Below, one piece after another: positions 44,672-53,593 of a DNA stretch of 64,000 nt. The stretch is from contig JAFLSY010000003.1 in assembly GCA_022510745.1 (NCBI GenBank), positions 62,001 through 126,000 on the forward strand, written 5' to 3'. Below the pieces are notes generated by a model. It was given only the letters and a program-made list of their open reading frames with translations. It was not told the origin of the DNA and made no database searches. A program made the translations under genes and the position numbers. The stretch is from Lachnospiraceae bacterium. GTDB lineage: Bacteria; Bacillota; Clostridia; Lachnospirales; Lachnospiraceae. The stretch's first letter is position 1, and the number at the start of each line of letters is the position of its first letter.

Positions 44672-44766
44672 TTTCGCACTGCGACTTTGATTTCGCACTG
44701 CGACTTTGATTTCGCACTGCGACTTTGATTTCGCACTGCGACTTTGATTTCGCAGTGTAACTTCGA
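44672..44766 (-). repeat. Five tandem 19-base repeats, each with a palindrome, before exoA
   Basis: The unit TTTCGCACTGCGACTTTGA is repeated four times exactly (44672, 44691, 44710, 44729), then once in altered form (44748-44766). Each exact copy contains the palindrome TCGCA-c-TGCGA. The array begins 21 bases before the exoA start. There are no spacers, so it is not CRISPR. Confidence 0.92.
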
Positions 44767-44788
44767 AAAACCTACGGTTTTCCGAAGT
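44760..44788 (-). repeat. Hairpin next to the exoA repeat array
   Basis: ACTTCGAAAAACC (44760-44772) pairs with GGTTTTCCGAAGT (44776-44788), one mismatch, three-base loop. It adjoins the last, degenerate repeat. No T-run follows, so it is not a clear terminator. Confidence 0.7.
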
Positions 44789-44902
44789 CACGGGCTCTCG
44801 CCCTATCAAAATGGAATCTGTCAAAAATGCCTGCAAGCAGTCATTTTGCCAGCTTTCATTTTGGCACTGCTCATTGCTTAGTATATCATATCTTTTGTCA
44901 CA

Positions 44903-44931
44903 TTGCCAGAAAGAGCATTCAATGTTATAAT
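44903..44931 (+). promoter_or_regulatory. Promoter of the HAD-IIA gene
   Basis: TTGCCA (44903-44908), 17 bases, TATAAT (44926-44931), about 50 bases before the start codon. Confidence 0.7.
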
Positions 44932-44982
44932 CAGATGCGGATGCAGCGTTTTCTGTATGAAATGGCTGGGAAAGGATATAAA

Positions 44983-45780
44983 ATGTTATCCGGGAAGAAA
45001 CTTTTTTTATTTGATATTGACGGAACGATTGCGGTAGGAGATACCCTCTATGAGGGTTCGAGAGAACTGCTTGACTATATTGAGAGAATCGGCGGAAAAG
45101 CCTATTACATTACCAACAACTCCACTAAGAGCGGAGCGGATTATGTAAAGAAATTCAAGGATTCTTTTGGACTGGAGACCACGGAGGAGCAGTTTGTCAC
45201 CTCCGGTTATATGACCATCCGGTTTTTAAAAGAGCATTTTGCCGGAAAGAAAATTTTTGTACTGGGCACTGCTTCCTTTGTAAAGGAATTAAAGAAAAAC
45301 GGCCTGTTGGTGACAGAGGAACCGCAAGAAGATATTGCCTGTATACTGGTAGGTTATGACAGTGAACTGTCTTACAGCAAACTGATAAAAGCCTGTCAGG
45401 CACTCTCCACCACCGAAGCTCCTTTTTACGCTACCAATCCCGATCTCTGCTGTCCCTATGACTTTGGCTTTATCCCTGACTGCGGCGCTATCTGTGATAT
45501 GCTGACAGCTTCCACGGGAAAAGTACCTCAGTATTTGGGAAAGCCCGCCAAAGAGGTCTGTGATATCTGCATGGAACAATCCGGTTTTTCTGCCGAGGAA
45601 ACCCTAGTAGTGGGGGACAGGCTCTACACCGATATTGCCTGCGGCATCAATGCAGGTGTGGAGACCTGCGTGGTATATACAGGAGAAGCCACTCCCGAAG
45701 AAGTGGCTGCATCTGAGTATAAACCTGACTATGCTTATACGGATATTCTGGCACTTTATCATGCGCTGAGAAAAGGATAA
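44983..45780 (+). CDS. HAD-IIA family phosphatase (NagD/PGP-like)
   Basis: The 265-residue HAD protein has LFDIDGTIAVGD (motif I), YITNNSTKSG (motif II), LGKPAKEVCDIC (motif III lysine) and VVGDRLYTDIACGINAG (motif IV). A C2B cap lies between. This is the NagD/4-nitrophenylphosphatase type; the substrate is probably a small phosphorylated metabolite. ATG 44983 has AAAGGA 6 bases upstream; upstream in-frame ATGs lack one. It stands alone. Confidence 0.93.
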   Translation: MLSGKKLFLFDIDGTIAVGDTLYEGSRELLDYIERIGGKAYYITNNSTKSGADYVKKFKDSFGLETTEEQFVTSGYMTIRFLKEHFAGKKIFVLGTASFVKELKKNGLLVTEEPQEDIACILVGYDSELSYSKLIKACQALSTTEAPFYATNPDLCCPYDFGFIPDCGAICDMLTASTGKVPQYLGKPAKEVCDICMEQSGFSAEETLVVGDRLYTDIACGINAGVETCVVYTGEATPEEVAASEYKPDYAYTDILALYHALRKG

Positions 45781-45808
45781 TACGCATCACTGCGGCGTTC
45801 ATCCTATT

Positions 45809-46228
45809 TCATTTATTCTCTCGATCCAAAATATCAATCAACTGTCTTGCCGTAACGATATATGGTACCTTGGGAAAATGCTTTATATTTCCTGTTACAA
45901 GATAAGCATTATCATCCTGCTTTTCCAATACAACCTCATAAAAAGGTACATCTTTTATGTCAGGTAAAACTATTCCTTTCGGTTCGGGATTAACAAAAAC
46001 ACCAAACTTATTTACTGATGCTAATAAATAATCTACCATTTCCCGCGAAAATTGAAACTTCTTCCGCCGAAGAACTTCCCGATATTCCTGCATGATTTCT
46101 GCGCTAAAAACCGGGATTATTTCTCCTGCAAGCATCCTGCTCACAATCTGTACTGTTGCGGCTTGATCATGACTGGAAAGTAATGCCGATACCAAAATAT
46201 TTGTATCTATGACTGCATAACAAGTCAT
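45809..46228 (-). CDS. PIN-domain toxin (putative ribonuclease)
   Basis: The 139-residue protein is a PIN domain: VIDTNILVSALLS (first acidic D8), FSAEIMQEYREVL (second acid), and KQDDNAYLVTGNIKHF (late acids). These coordinate Mg2+ for RNA cleavage. It matches the putative-toxin PIN subfamily (TIGR00305-like) rather than classical VapC. Its ATG overlaps the antitoxin stop as ATGA, the usual coupling in toxin-antitoxin pairs. Confidence 0.9.
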   Translation of the reverse strand: MTCYAVIDTNILVSALLSSHDQAATVQIVSRMLAGEIIPVFSAEIMQEYREVLRRKKFQFSREMVDYLLASVNKFGVFVNPEPKGIVLPDIKDVPFYEVVLEKQDDNAYLVTGNIKHFPKVPYIVTARQLIDILDRENK

Positions 46229-46530
46229 TCCATTTCCCCCTCGCCATATCTTGTACGGCGAATCTCTTCGTTAATCTCTTCCAATGACATATCTGCCAGC
46301 CCGTTTTTCTTTGCCTGCATTCTTAAATTCATAAATGCCAGCATTGCATTCTCTCTGGTCAGTTCCGGTTCCGGAGCATTTATCTCAAAAGGAATTCTGC
46401 GCTCTCGCACTACTGCTCTGGCAAATACATTTATTGCAGTTGATGCCGTCATCCCAAAATCAGAACATAAACTATCAAATTGTTGCTTTAATGTCTCATC
46501 CATACGAACACTAAACGTTGCTTGTGCCAT
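46225..46530 (-). CDS. RelB/DinJ-type antitoxin
   Basis: The 101-residue protein starts MAQATFSVRMDETLKQQFDSLCSDFGMTASTAINVFARAVV, a ribbon-helix-helix DNA-binding pattern of the RelB/DinJ family. The acidic C-terminal part (LTRENAMLAF to EGEME) would wrap the toxin. It lies upstream of the PIN toxin and probably represses the pair. AAGGAGGTG lies 6 bases before ATG 46530. Confidence 0.92.
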   Translation of the reverse strand: MAQATFSVRMDETLKQQFDSLCSDFGMTASTAINVFARAVVRERRIPFEINAPEPELTRENAMLAFMNLRMQAKKNGLADMSLEEINEEIRRTRYGEGEME

Positions 46531-46637
46531 ATTACGCACCTCCTTTGATACTATTATATATCTTTTGGTTCAAAATATCAACATTTCAAACCTATTGTGT
46601 TCTTACATACTTTATTTTTCAGCAAAAATCGACCACA

Positions 46638-47690
46638 TCACAAAATCTCCCGATACACCCGCAGCACATTTTGCCCAAATACTTTATCCAGCTGCCGCTG
46701 CGTAAAGCCATGTTGCTTTAAAGCCTCCCACAACAGCTCTATTTTGTCCGCGCCGGGAAGTTCCTCATGGGTATCGATACCGTCAAAATCGCTTCCCAGC
46801 CCCAGGCAATCCTCGCCGCCTGTTTTCAAAAGATACGCCGCATGTCTGACAATATCCGCCACAGTTCCCGGATTCTGTTCTCCCACCGGCTTCTGTACCA
46901 GAAAATCCGCACAGAAATTCAGACCTGCCACGCCGCCCCGCTCCGCCAGTTTTCTGATCATATCATCGCTTAAATTGCGGGCGCAGGGACAAAGGGCTCT
47001 GGCGTTACTGTGGCTGGCCACGAAAGGCTTTTTTGTGTGGGTCAGTACATCATAGAAGCCGCCGTCCGATAAATGGGATACGTCCACGATCATTCCCAAG
47101 TTCTCCATTCTTTCCAAAAAAAACAGCCCTGTTTCCGTCAATCCCCTCTCTTCAGGAGTATTTAAATACTCCTTTACCACTGTATCCCGCTCTGCCTGTT
47201 CCTCATCCTCTGCTCTGCTTCTGATTTCTCTCCCTCTATCACTGTCCAAATTCGGATAGCCCAGCTCATTGGGATAGTTCCATGTCAAGGTCAGCATCCG
47301 TACACCCATATGATATAGCTCCTGCAGTTTTTCCAAATCTCCCTTGCAGACCGCTCCCTCCTCCACCGTGAGCATGGCCGAGATTTTTCCTTCTCTTTTG
47401 TTTTTTCCTATATCCTCATAGCAGTACACCGGGGCCAGATACTTTCCGTTTTTTTCCAGTTCCTGTTTGTATACCTCATACAACTGCAGTACCTTTTCCC
47501 AAGGGTCGGCACATTTTTTCTTTTCTACAAAGAGCGCAAAATTCTGCAGCAAGTATCCGCTTTTTTGAAGTCTCCGCACGTCCACATGCCCGCTGTTTTC
47601 AAACAGGCTCTCTTCCTCTCCCCGTTCTTTCAAATCCCACAACCTTGAGATGGTATCACAGTGCATATCCACTACTTGCATTTCTCTCAT
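46638..47690 (-). CDS. Membrane-dipeptidase-type peptidase (M19)
   Basis: The 350-residue zinc peptidase has VVDMHCDT (first metal ligands), VEEGAVCKGD (bridging glutamate), DVSHLSD, ASHSNARALCPCARNL and LGLGSDFDGID: all M19 motifs. It hydrolyses dipeptides, including some with a D-residue. No signal peptide is seen, so cytoplasmic. It follows the SGNH gene by 76 bases without a terminator, so it may belong to the MBOAT-SGNH operon. Confidence 0.93.
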   Translation of the reverse strand: MREMQVVDMHCDTISRLWDLKERGEEESLFENSGHVDVRRLQKSGYLLQNFALFVEKKKCADPWEKVLQLYEVYKQELEKNGKYLAPVYCYEDIGKNKREGKISAMLTVEEGAVCKGDLEKLQELYHMGVRMLTLTWNYPNELGYPNLDSDRGREIRSRAEDEEQAERDTVVKEYLNTPEERGLTETGLFFLERMENLGMIVDVSHLSDGGFYDVLTHTKKPFVASHSNARALCPCARNLSDDMIRKLAERGGVAGLNFCADFLVQKPVGEQNPGTVADIVRHAAYLLKTGGEDCLGLGSDFDGIDTHEELPGADKIELLWEALKQHGFTQRQLDKVFGQNVLRVYREIL

Positions 47691-47766
47691 GATTCCTCTT
47701 TACACACCCTTCCTGCAGGCTGCATCAAACTATGTTTCTCAAAATTATATATCCTTGATCCATACC

Positions 47767-48648
47767 TTATTCCGAAAACTTGACCGCATGTTCCATCAAA
47801 AAATCCTTCCATATGGCAATATACTTTGCCTTCAGATGCACACCGTCAAAGGTATAATCCTGAATCAGACCGCCTTCTTCGTCGCAGATCAGGGGGTTCA
47901 CATCCAAATAGAATATCTTTTGATCGTCCGCCAACAGACTTAAGCCCTCGTTTCTAGCATTGATTCCTTCGTTATGGATATAATCTCCCTTTGCGGACCG
48001 CTCCGCGCTTACTCTTATGATCGCCTGTATATAGATGATGGCATCGGGCTGCAGTTCCTGTAGATGCGCCACAACTTTCTCGTATTCCGCCACGAAACTG
48101 TCCACCGTTCCGGTACCCATTTCGTTGATACCCACCATCAGATAGATTTTGGAAAACTGCTTTTCCGTCAGTGCTTCCTCAATACTGATATTATCCTTGC
48201 TTCCCTCTACCGGCACGATTTCGGCGCCAAAAAGCTTATAAACAGTCAGACCTGTGGAGGCATAAAAGTCGGCATGCTCCTTTAATCCTGAATATTCCAT
48301 CAATCCCACCGTTCGGGAATCCCCAATGAAGAGTGCGTCATCAAAATAGTCCTCCTCCACCGTGGTATACTCCCAGTGCAGAGGGCCTTCTTCCATCGAG
48401 TCCAAAGGCCCCTCCACCGTATCCGGAAGCAAATCTCCTTCCCCGCCGGTTTCAGTCTCCTCTGTATCCAATATCTCTCCATCTTTTTCGTCGAAGGCAG
48501 AATCTTCTTCTCTCGGCGAATCAATCCGCAGAGCAAAAAAGCGCTGCATACTTTCCCATATTCTTTCCCGTCCAAAGAAACAAATTCCTGTCAGGCACAA
48601 TATAAACAGAAAACGAAAATACTTAATACTCTGCATTTCTTCTCTCAT
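47767..48648 (-). CDS. SGNH/GDSL-type hydrolase, membrane anchored
   Basis: The 293-residue protein has one N-terminal membrane segment (about 10-27) and an acidic linker (about 40-95). The SGNH domain follows: FIGDSRTVGL with the nucleophile serine, a block near VGINEMGTG, and DGVHLKAKY with the catalytic Asp-His. The gene lies 41 bases after an MBOAT acyltransferase, as in systems that acetylate extracellular polysaccharide, where the SGNH protein transfers or removes the acetyl group outside the membrane. Confidence 0.88.
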   Translation of the reverse strand: MREEMQSIKYFRFLFILCLTGICFFGRERIWESMQRFFALRIDSPREEDSAFDEKDGEILDTEETETGGEGDLLPDTVEGPLDSMEEGPLHWEYTTVEEDYFDDALFIGDSRTVGLMEYSGLKEHADFYASTGLTVYKLFGAEIVPVEGSKDNISIEEALTEKQFSKIYLMVGINEMGTGTVDSFVAEYEKVVAHLQELQPDAIIYIQAIIRVSAERSAKGDYIHNEGINARNEGLSLLADDQKIFYLDVNPLICDEEGGLIQDYTFDGVHLKAKYIAIWKDFLMEHAVKFSE

Positions 48649-48689
48649 CCACCCGTATTTCGTGTAGCATCATTATAATGAATTATTCC

Positions 48690-50060
48690 TTAAAACCGCC
48701 GATACATAAAGGGATTGTTTCCCTCTACCTGAATCCGCCAGATACACAGCCAGAACAACAAAGCCAACAGTATCATTCCCAGCAGGCTGTCCCTGCATTT
48801 CTTACACAGCTTTTCCACAGGAGGTATACATAACAGCAGCCCGATGCCAAAATAAATTCCGTAATTGCTAAGAGCCTTTGCAAAGTCACCTGAATAAACG
48901 GAAACGCCCCCTACAAAGCCAAACATTCTGCCAAAATAGATGCCCAGTTCCCGCAGATTCGATATTGCAAAGCACATCCATGTAAGCGGTATGACAAACC
49001 AGACATACAGATGGCCCAGGATTTTCCATTTACCTAACCTGCATCTTGAAAAAAACGCTCTTTCCAAGATTATGAGGAACCATAGGCTCAAACCCCACAG
49101 CAGAAAATTCAGACTGCCGCCATGCCATAGAGCTGTCAGAACCCAGACTGCAAGCAGATTCAAAACAGTTCGCTGCTTACCATTTCTGCTTCCGCCCAAG
49201 GGAATATAGACATATTTCTGGAACCAATTCTTTAGACTCATATGCCATCTTCTGTAAAATTCCCTGACGCTGTCCGCCATATAAGGCATACGGAAATTCT
49301 CGGGCAGGGAAAATCCCAATATCTTTCCTATTCCCATCGCCATCAAAGAATAGCCGTAAAAGTCAAAATAAATCTGCAGGGAATACCCAAATGCACCAAG
49401 CCAGGCTAAAGGCGTTGAAATACTGATAAAGCCCGTGGTCTGAATTTCCCGCCACAAAATTGCCAGTCTGTCGGCCAAAAGTACCTTTAAGGCAAGACCA
49501 CAGACAAAGGTTTTCAACCCTTCGTCAAAATTCCGGACCTTCATTCGGGGGGCTCTCATAGCCTCCGAAATCTCTTCGTAGCGAACTATCGGTCCCGATG
49601 TCAGTTGGGGAAACATACTGATGTACGCTGCAGTCTTTATAAAGGAACGCTCCGCAGCTATCTCCCCCTTATATACATCCGTCAGGTAGGAAAGTATCTG
49701 AAAGGTATAAAAACTGATGCCTAAGGGCATGCCTACTCCGGCTAACCCTAAGCTGCTTCCGTATACCGGGAGCCACTTAAATGCAGAGAGTATGAGCACA
49801 TTTAAGACAATCATGCACACATAGAGAGTCTTACGCCGTCTGTTAGGTCTCTTTTTCTTTTTTCCGATGTATTTTGCCGCAGCAAAATTGAGCACTATGG
49901 AAGCAATCAGCAGAAGTACATAGAAAGGTTCTCCGTAGGCATAAAAAATGATACTGCCCATAAATAGGGTGAAGCTTCTGTATTTTACCTGGGTTGCATA
50001 ATATAGAAGAATAAAAACCGGCAGAAAGCCTAATAAGAATTCCGTACTATTAAATAACAC
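48690..50060 (-). CDS. MBOAT-family O-acyltransferase (AlgI/DltB-like)
   Basis: The 456-residue membrane protein begins MLFNSTEFLLGFLPVF and has PLGISFYTFQILSYLTDVYKGE, a membrane region PQLTSGPIVRYEEI, SVREFYRRWHMSLKNWFQKYVYIPLGGSR and the active-site histidine in LTALWHGGSLNFLLWG. This is the AlgI/PatA-like MBOAT that passes acetyl groups across the membrane to glycans. The start codon is GTG with a poor ribosome site. First gene of the MBOAT-SGNH(-M19) operon. Confidence 0.93.
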   Translation of the reverse strand: MLFNSTEFLLGFLPVFILLYYATQVKYRSFTLFMGSIIFYAYGEPFYVLLLIASIVLNFAAAKYIGKKKKRPNRRRKTLYVCMIVLNVLILSAFKWLPVYGSSLGLAGVGMPLGISFYTFQILSYLTDVYKGEIAAERSFIKTAAYISMFPQLTSGPIVRYEEISEAMRAPRMKVRNFDEGLKTFVCGLALKVLLADRLAILWREIQTTGFISISTPLAWLGAFGYSLQIYFDFYGYSLMAMGIGKILGFSLPENFRMPYMADSVREFYRRWHMSLKNWFQKYVYIPLGGSRNGKQRTVLNLLAVWVLTALWHGGSLNFLLWGLSLWFLIILERAFFSRCRLGKWKILGHLYVWFVIPLTWMCFAISNLRELGIYFGRMFGFVGGVSVYSGDFAKALSNYGIYFGIGLLLCIPPVEKLCKKCRDSLLGMILLALLFWLCIWRIQVEGNNPFMYRRF

Positions 50061-50150
50061 GTTTCATCACATCGCAATCTATCTGTATATTTTTATTGTA
50101 ATTGCACCGCTATATGCACTGCAAGAGGAAAATTCTTAATATTTTCCTAA

Positions 50151-50179
50151 TTGCGTTTTCGCCCTTTATCCCCTACAAT
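50151..50179 (+). promoter_or_regulatory. Promoter of the DUF6062 gene
   Basis: TTGCGT (50151-50156), 17 bases, TACAAT (50174-50179), 31 bases before the start codon. Confidence 0.6.
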
Positions 50180-50209
50180 AGAGATAACAGAGGCAGATGG
50201 AGGATAATT

Positions 50210-50968
50210 ATGAAAGAACAACTATATATGATACCCTTAAATGATGCGGTTCATGCAGAAGACGAATGTCCTTTCTGCTATATTGAAAGACAGATCGAAC
50301 AGGACCTTCTGGATTTTGTATTGGGCTCAGGCTCCTCCTACATGGAAAGTGATGTACGGGAGCAGACCGACAAGCACGGCTTTTGCCGGACTCATTTCAA
50401 AAAAATGTTTGAATACGGCAACACGCTGGGAAACGGTTGGATTTTAAAGACCCACTACAAACGCATGATAGAAGAATTTAACCGCCAGATAAAATCTTAT
50501 ACACCCGGACGTGTCTCACTAAAGGACAAGTTCCGTAAAGACGCTTCCTTAAATCCTGTCAGCGCTTTTATCAAAGAAAAAGAAACTTCCTGCTATATCT
50601 GTAACTATTATAAAGAGCATTATGACAGGTATCTGGATACTTTCTTTGTCATGTACAAAAAAGATGAGGATTTCCGTAGTCGTATTCAGAATGGCAAGGG
50701 ATTCTGTCTGCCCCATTTTGGCGATTTATGCGCTGCTATGGAGACCAAACTCTCCGACAGCGAGCGCTCCGCTTTTTATGCGATGCTCTGTGAATTGATG
50801 CAACGCAATCTAAACCGTCTCTCAGAGGACGTTTCCTGGCTGATCGAGAAATTCGACTATCTCAATAAGGATGCAGACTGGAAGAACTCAAGAGATGCCG
50901 TCCAGCGTGGAATGCAAAAACTAAAGGGCGGCTATCCTGCTGAGCCCCCCTATAAAATGAACAAGTAA
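50210..50968 (+). CDS. DUF6062-family cysteine-rich protein
   Basis: The 252-residue protein begins MKEQLYMIPLNDAVHAEDECPFCYIER. It has repeated Cys/His pairs: CPFC, CRTHFKK, CYICNYYKEHY and CLPHFGDLC, spaced as in a two-fold repeat that could bind two metal ions. This matches the DUF6062 family, frequent in Lachnospiraceae and with no known function. Predicted soluble and mostly helical. GGAGG lies 6 bases before the ATG. It ends 4 bases before the convergent TetR gene, with no terminator between. Confidence 0.85.
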   Translation: MKEQLYMIPLNDAVHAEDECPFCYIERQIEQDLLDFVLGSGSSYMESDVREQTDKHGFCRTHFKKMFEYGNTLGNGWILKTHYKRMIEEFNRQIKSYTPGRVSLKDKFRKDASLNPVSAFIKEKETSCYICNYYKEHYDRYLDTFFVMYKKDEDFRSRIQNGKGFCLPHFGDLCAAMETKLSDSERSAFYAMLCELMQRNLNRLSEDVSWLIEKFDYLNKDADWKNSRDAVQRGMQKLKGGYPAEPPYKMNK

Positions 50969-50972
50969 CCGG

Positions 50973-51578
50973 CTATTTTTCGTAGGTCAGTTCTTTGACC
51001 AAATCTATGTAACCTACAATTTCCCGAAAGAGCATATCCGGCTGAAAGGAAGCCGTTCGAAAGCTTTCGTTCATCAGCCCCTGTCTGGTAAAGTCCAGCA
51101 TTTTAAGCAGGCGGTCTCCGTCTATGCCTGCAGGTAAGCCCGAAAAATCCATTCGGGCTTTTATATTGGCGTTAGTTTCCGCAAATGCAGAGCGCAGTCC
51201 CTCCACCGCTACTAAAATCTCGTTCACATCCTCGCTGACCGAGCGGGTCAGAAACTGCTGCATGTAAGGATACCCTTTCAAGGCTTGGAGCCTTGCCTGC
51301 TCGACCTGCTTTAAAATTTCAAAAGGATCTGTTTCCTTCACATTCACTGCGGTTTTGAGTTCCAAAGTCATATATCGCACGCTGTACTCATAAATAAAAG
51401 TATATACTCCCAGCTTACTTCCGAAATAGTGGAAAAGCAGTCCCTTACTGATCGCAGCTTCTTTTACAATATCATCAGTGCTGGCATGGCGGTAGCCATG
51501 GAGTGCAAATACCTTGAGTGCGGCATTTATCATTCTGTCCTGTTTTTCTTTTTTCAGATCAAAAAACTTTTCATTCAT
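50973..51578 (-). CDS. TetR/AcrR-family transcriptional regulator
   Basis: The 201-residue protein has a TetR helix-turn-helix: MINAALKVFALHGYRHASTDDIVKEAAISKGLLFHYFGSKLGVYTFIYE. The C-terminal ligand domain is of the common TetR_C type and gives no ligand clue. The ATG at 51578 was chosen; no strong ribosome site is seen and a GTG three codons upstream or a TTG further back are possible. A palindrome-like ATTC-GGTCG-GAAT lies over its own transcription start, so self-repression is likely. No efflux gene is adjacent. Confidence 0.92.
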   Translation of the reverse strand: MNEKFFDLKKEKQDRMINAALKVFALHGYRHASTDDIVKEAAISKGLLFHYFGSKLGVYTFIYEYSVRYMTLELKTAVNVKETDPFEILKQVEQARLQALKGYPYMQQFLTRSVSEDVNEILVAVEGLRSAFAETNANIKARMDFSGLPAGIDGDRLLKMLDFTRQGLMNESFRTASFQPDMLFREIVGYIDLVKELTYEK

Positions 51579-51616
51579 GGAGAACACAGTACCTGCTCTT
51601 TCCAATACATTGACTT

Positions 51617-51661
51617 ATTCGGTCGGAATTTAACTATAACATATTTGAAGATGAGGTTCAA
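51617..51661 (-). promoter_or_regulatory. tetR promoter with operator-like palindrome
   Basis: On the minus strand TTGAAC (51656-51661), 17 bases, TATAGT (51633-51638). ATTC / GAAT arms around GGTCG (51617-51629) sit a few bases downstream of the -10, resembling the CCGAC/GGTCG half-sites of TetR operators. Confidence 0.55.
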
Positions 51662-51784
51662 GGAGTAAAATGATTTAGATAAATATTTATGAATTTTTTA
51701 TACATAATCTCTTTCTTTTTCCATAAAATAGTATTAAAATGTCTATATTACTAAATGAATTCCCGGAAACGAAAGGAGTTACTT

Positions 51785-52108
51785 ATGGCAAAGAAATTCA
51801 GTAAATTTTTACTCTTAACGGCTGCGGTTGCTGCAGCAGGTGCCGGCGTGTATTATTATTTAAAGAACAGGGACGACCTTGCTCTCGATTATGATGATGA
51901 GGATTTTGATAACGACGTCCTTGACGATGATGTTTCCAACCGCTCCTATGTGTCTTTAGAACAGGATGATAAAACCGAGGAGACCGAACCCGCCGAGGAA
52001 GAGCCGTTTAGAAAGCTTTCTTCTTTGGTTTCCGAAACAGCCGCAAAAGCTGAAGACAAAGTAGAAGATTTTTTTGACGAAGATGAAGCAGAGGCAGAAG
52101 AAAAATAA
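51785..52108 (+). CDS. Small membrane-anchored acidic protein
   Basis: The 107-residue protein starts MAKKFSKFLLLTAAVAAAGAGVYYYLK, one membrane segment (about 8-25), then a very acidic region (YDDEDFDNDVLDDDV, later KVEDFFDEDEAEAEEK). The layout is like YtxH-type general-stress proteins, but without clear identity. AAGGAG lies 6 bases before the ATG. It is alone, with a terminator behind it. Function unknown. Confidence 0.85.
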   Translation: MAKKFSKFLLLTAAVAAAGAGVYYYLKNRDDLALDYDDEDFDNDVLDDDVSNRSYVSLEQDDKTEETEPAEEEPFRKLSSLVSETAAKAEDKVEDFFDEDEAEAEEK

Positions 52109-52126
52109 ATACTGAGTAGTTTACAA

Positions 52127-52168
52127 AAAAGCAGGCCCTCGCTTACAGCCAGGCCTGCTTTAATTTTT
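52127..52168 (+). terminator. Terminator between the acidic protein gene and the MocR gene
   Basis: GCAGGCC / GGCCTGC arms (52131-52137 / 52152-52158) followed by TTTAATTTTT on the plus strand. The right arm lies inside the last codons of the convergent MocR gene. Confidence 0.75.
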
Positions 52169-53582
52169 CTATTCCCTCCGATATTTCTTTGATCTGCATG
52201 CCCCCGTATCCTAAAAGCACCGTTGCCTCGGGATGAAGCTCCGTTTCCTCTACAAAAGCGTCCGAGAGGCCGTATACTCTTACGCCACAGGCTGCGGCCT
52301 TTTCTAAGAGTTCCTTCTCCGTCAGTTTTTCATCACGGCAGGTAAGCAGCAGATGCAGTCCTGCATTCTCTCCGCTTATGCGGAACTTTCTGCGAAAAGG
52401 GGCTAGCTCCTGCAATAGCAGTTCGTGCTTTTCCCGATATAGCTTTCTGGTCTTATTCAAATACCGTTCAAAATAACCGTCTTTTATAAACTCATTGAGT
52501 ATCCGCTGGTCAATACGGGATACGGTGGAAGAATAAAAATAACATTCCTCCCGATAACGCGCAAGCAGTTTTAAGGGCAGCACCATAAAACTGACCCGTA
52601 TGGCCGGCGCTATGGCTTTTGAAAATGTGCCGATATAGATGACCTTTCCTGCGGTATCCGTTCCCTGCAGTGCGGGGATGGGCTTTCCTTTGTAACGGAA
52701 TTCACTGTCATAATCGTCCTCGATCAGAAAGCGCTCCTCCTCTTCTCCCGCCCATTTTAGAAGTTCCATCCGCCGTCCGATGGGCATGGTGACACCGGTC
52801 GGAAATTGATGGGAGGGCATGACGTAAGCGGCTTTGACCTGCTTGGTCCGCAGTTCCTCCACCTTCATGCCGTTCTCGTCCATCCCCACGATCTCAATGC
52901 GATAGGAAAAAGAACGAAAGATATTGAAGGCCCGCTTATAAGTTGGATTCTCCATCGCAATACCTATATGCCTGCCTAAGAGCTTTTCCAACAACAACAG
53001 GAGATAATCGTTTCCGGCTCCTACCACGATCTGCTCAGGGCTGCAGTTTACACCTCTGGAAGAATGCAGATAACGGCTAATCGTCTGCCGCAGATCCATA
53101 TCACCCTGCGGTTCTCCTAATGCAAAAAGCTCTTTATTACTGTCATTTAAAATATTTTTGGTTATTTTCTTCCAGACACTAAAAGGAAATATGCTCATAT
53201 CCAGACCGTTGGGAGAAAAATCATAGCGTATGGCAGGCGAAATCTCTCCGGATACACTTCCGCCCTCTTCGAGGGAAATAACATTGACTTTTTCGGTCAA
53301 CATATCTGTATTTCTATCTTCTTCGGGCAATTCTTCCAGCCTGCACACAAAATATCCCTTATAAGGTCTGGCCTCAATATAGCCCTCAGACCGCAGCTGC
53401 TCATAGGCAAAGTCCACCGTGCTTCTGGAAATCTGTAAATGTTGTGCCAATGCACGCGTAGAGGGAAGCCGCTCACCGCTAAGCAGCCTCCCTCCTTTAA
53501 TCTCATCCCTTATATGCTCATATATCTGCTCATAAAGGCATTTTCCGCTATGGAATTTGAGTTCCATTGTCATATCATACAT
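52143..53582 (-). CDS. MocR-family regulator (GntR helix-turn-helix fused to aminotransferase)
   Basis: The 479-residue protein joins an N-terminal GntR winged helix (LYEQIYEHIRDEIKGGRLLSGERLPSTRALAQHLQISRSTVDFAYEQL) to a fold-type I aminotransferase domain with PLP-binding lysine in IYIGTFSKAIAPAIRVSF and FLIEDDYDSEFRY. MocR proteins sense PLP or PLP-amine adducts and control vitamin B6 or GABA-like genes (PdxR, GabR). None of these targets lies next to it, so the regulon is unknown. It starts 11 bases after the DUF2225 gene in the same direction. Confidence 0.93.
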   Translation of the reverse strand: MYDMTMELKFHSGKCLYEQIYEHIRDEIKGGRLLSGERLPSTRALAQHLQISRSTVDFAYEQLRSEGYIEARPYKGYFVCRLEELPEEDRNTDMLTEKVNVISLEEGGSVSGEISPAIRYDFSPNGLDMSIFPFSVWKKITKNILNDSNKELFALGEPQGDMDLRQTISRYLHSSRGVNCSPEQIVVGAGNDYLLLLLEKLLGRHIGIAMENPTYKRAFNIFRSFSYRIEIVGMDENGMKVEELRTKQVKAAYVMPSHQFPTGVTMPIGRRMELLKWAGEEEERFLIEDDYDSEFRYKGKPIPALQGTDTAGKVIYIGTFSKAIAPAIRVSFMVLPLKLLARYREECYFYSSTVSRIDQRILNEFIKDGYFERYLNKTRKLYREKHELLLQELAPFRRKFRISGENAGLHLLLTCRDEKLTEKELLEKAAACGVRVYGLSDAFVEETELHPEATVLLGYGGMQIKEISEGIEKLKQAWL

Positions 53583-53593
53583 GCTATCGCCTG

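Noticed and set aside
44672..44766. Tandem repeats as a CRISPR array
   Set aside because: Units of 19 bases follow each other without spacers, and no cas gene is near.
44648..44836. Minus-strand frame through the tandem repeats
   Set aside because: Repeats of 19 bases shift frame each time and encode only a Ser/Lys/Gln-rich artefact; no ribosome site.
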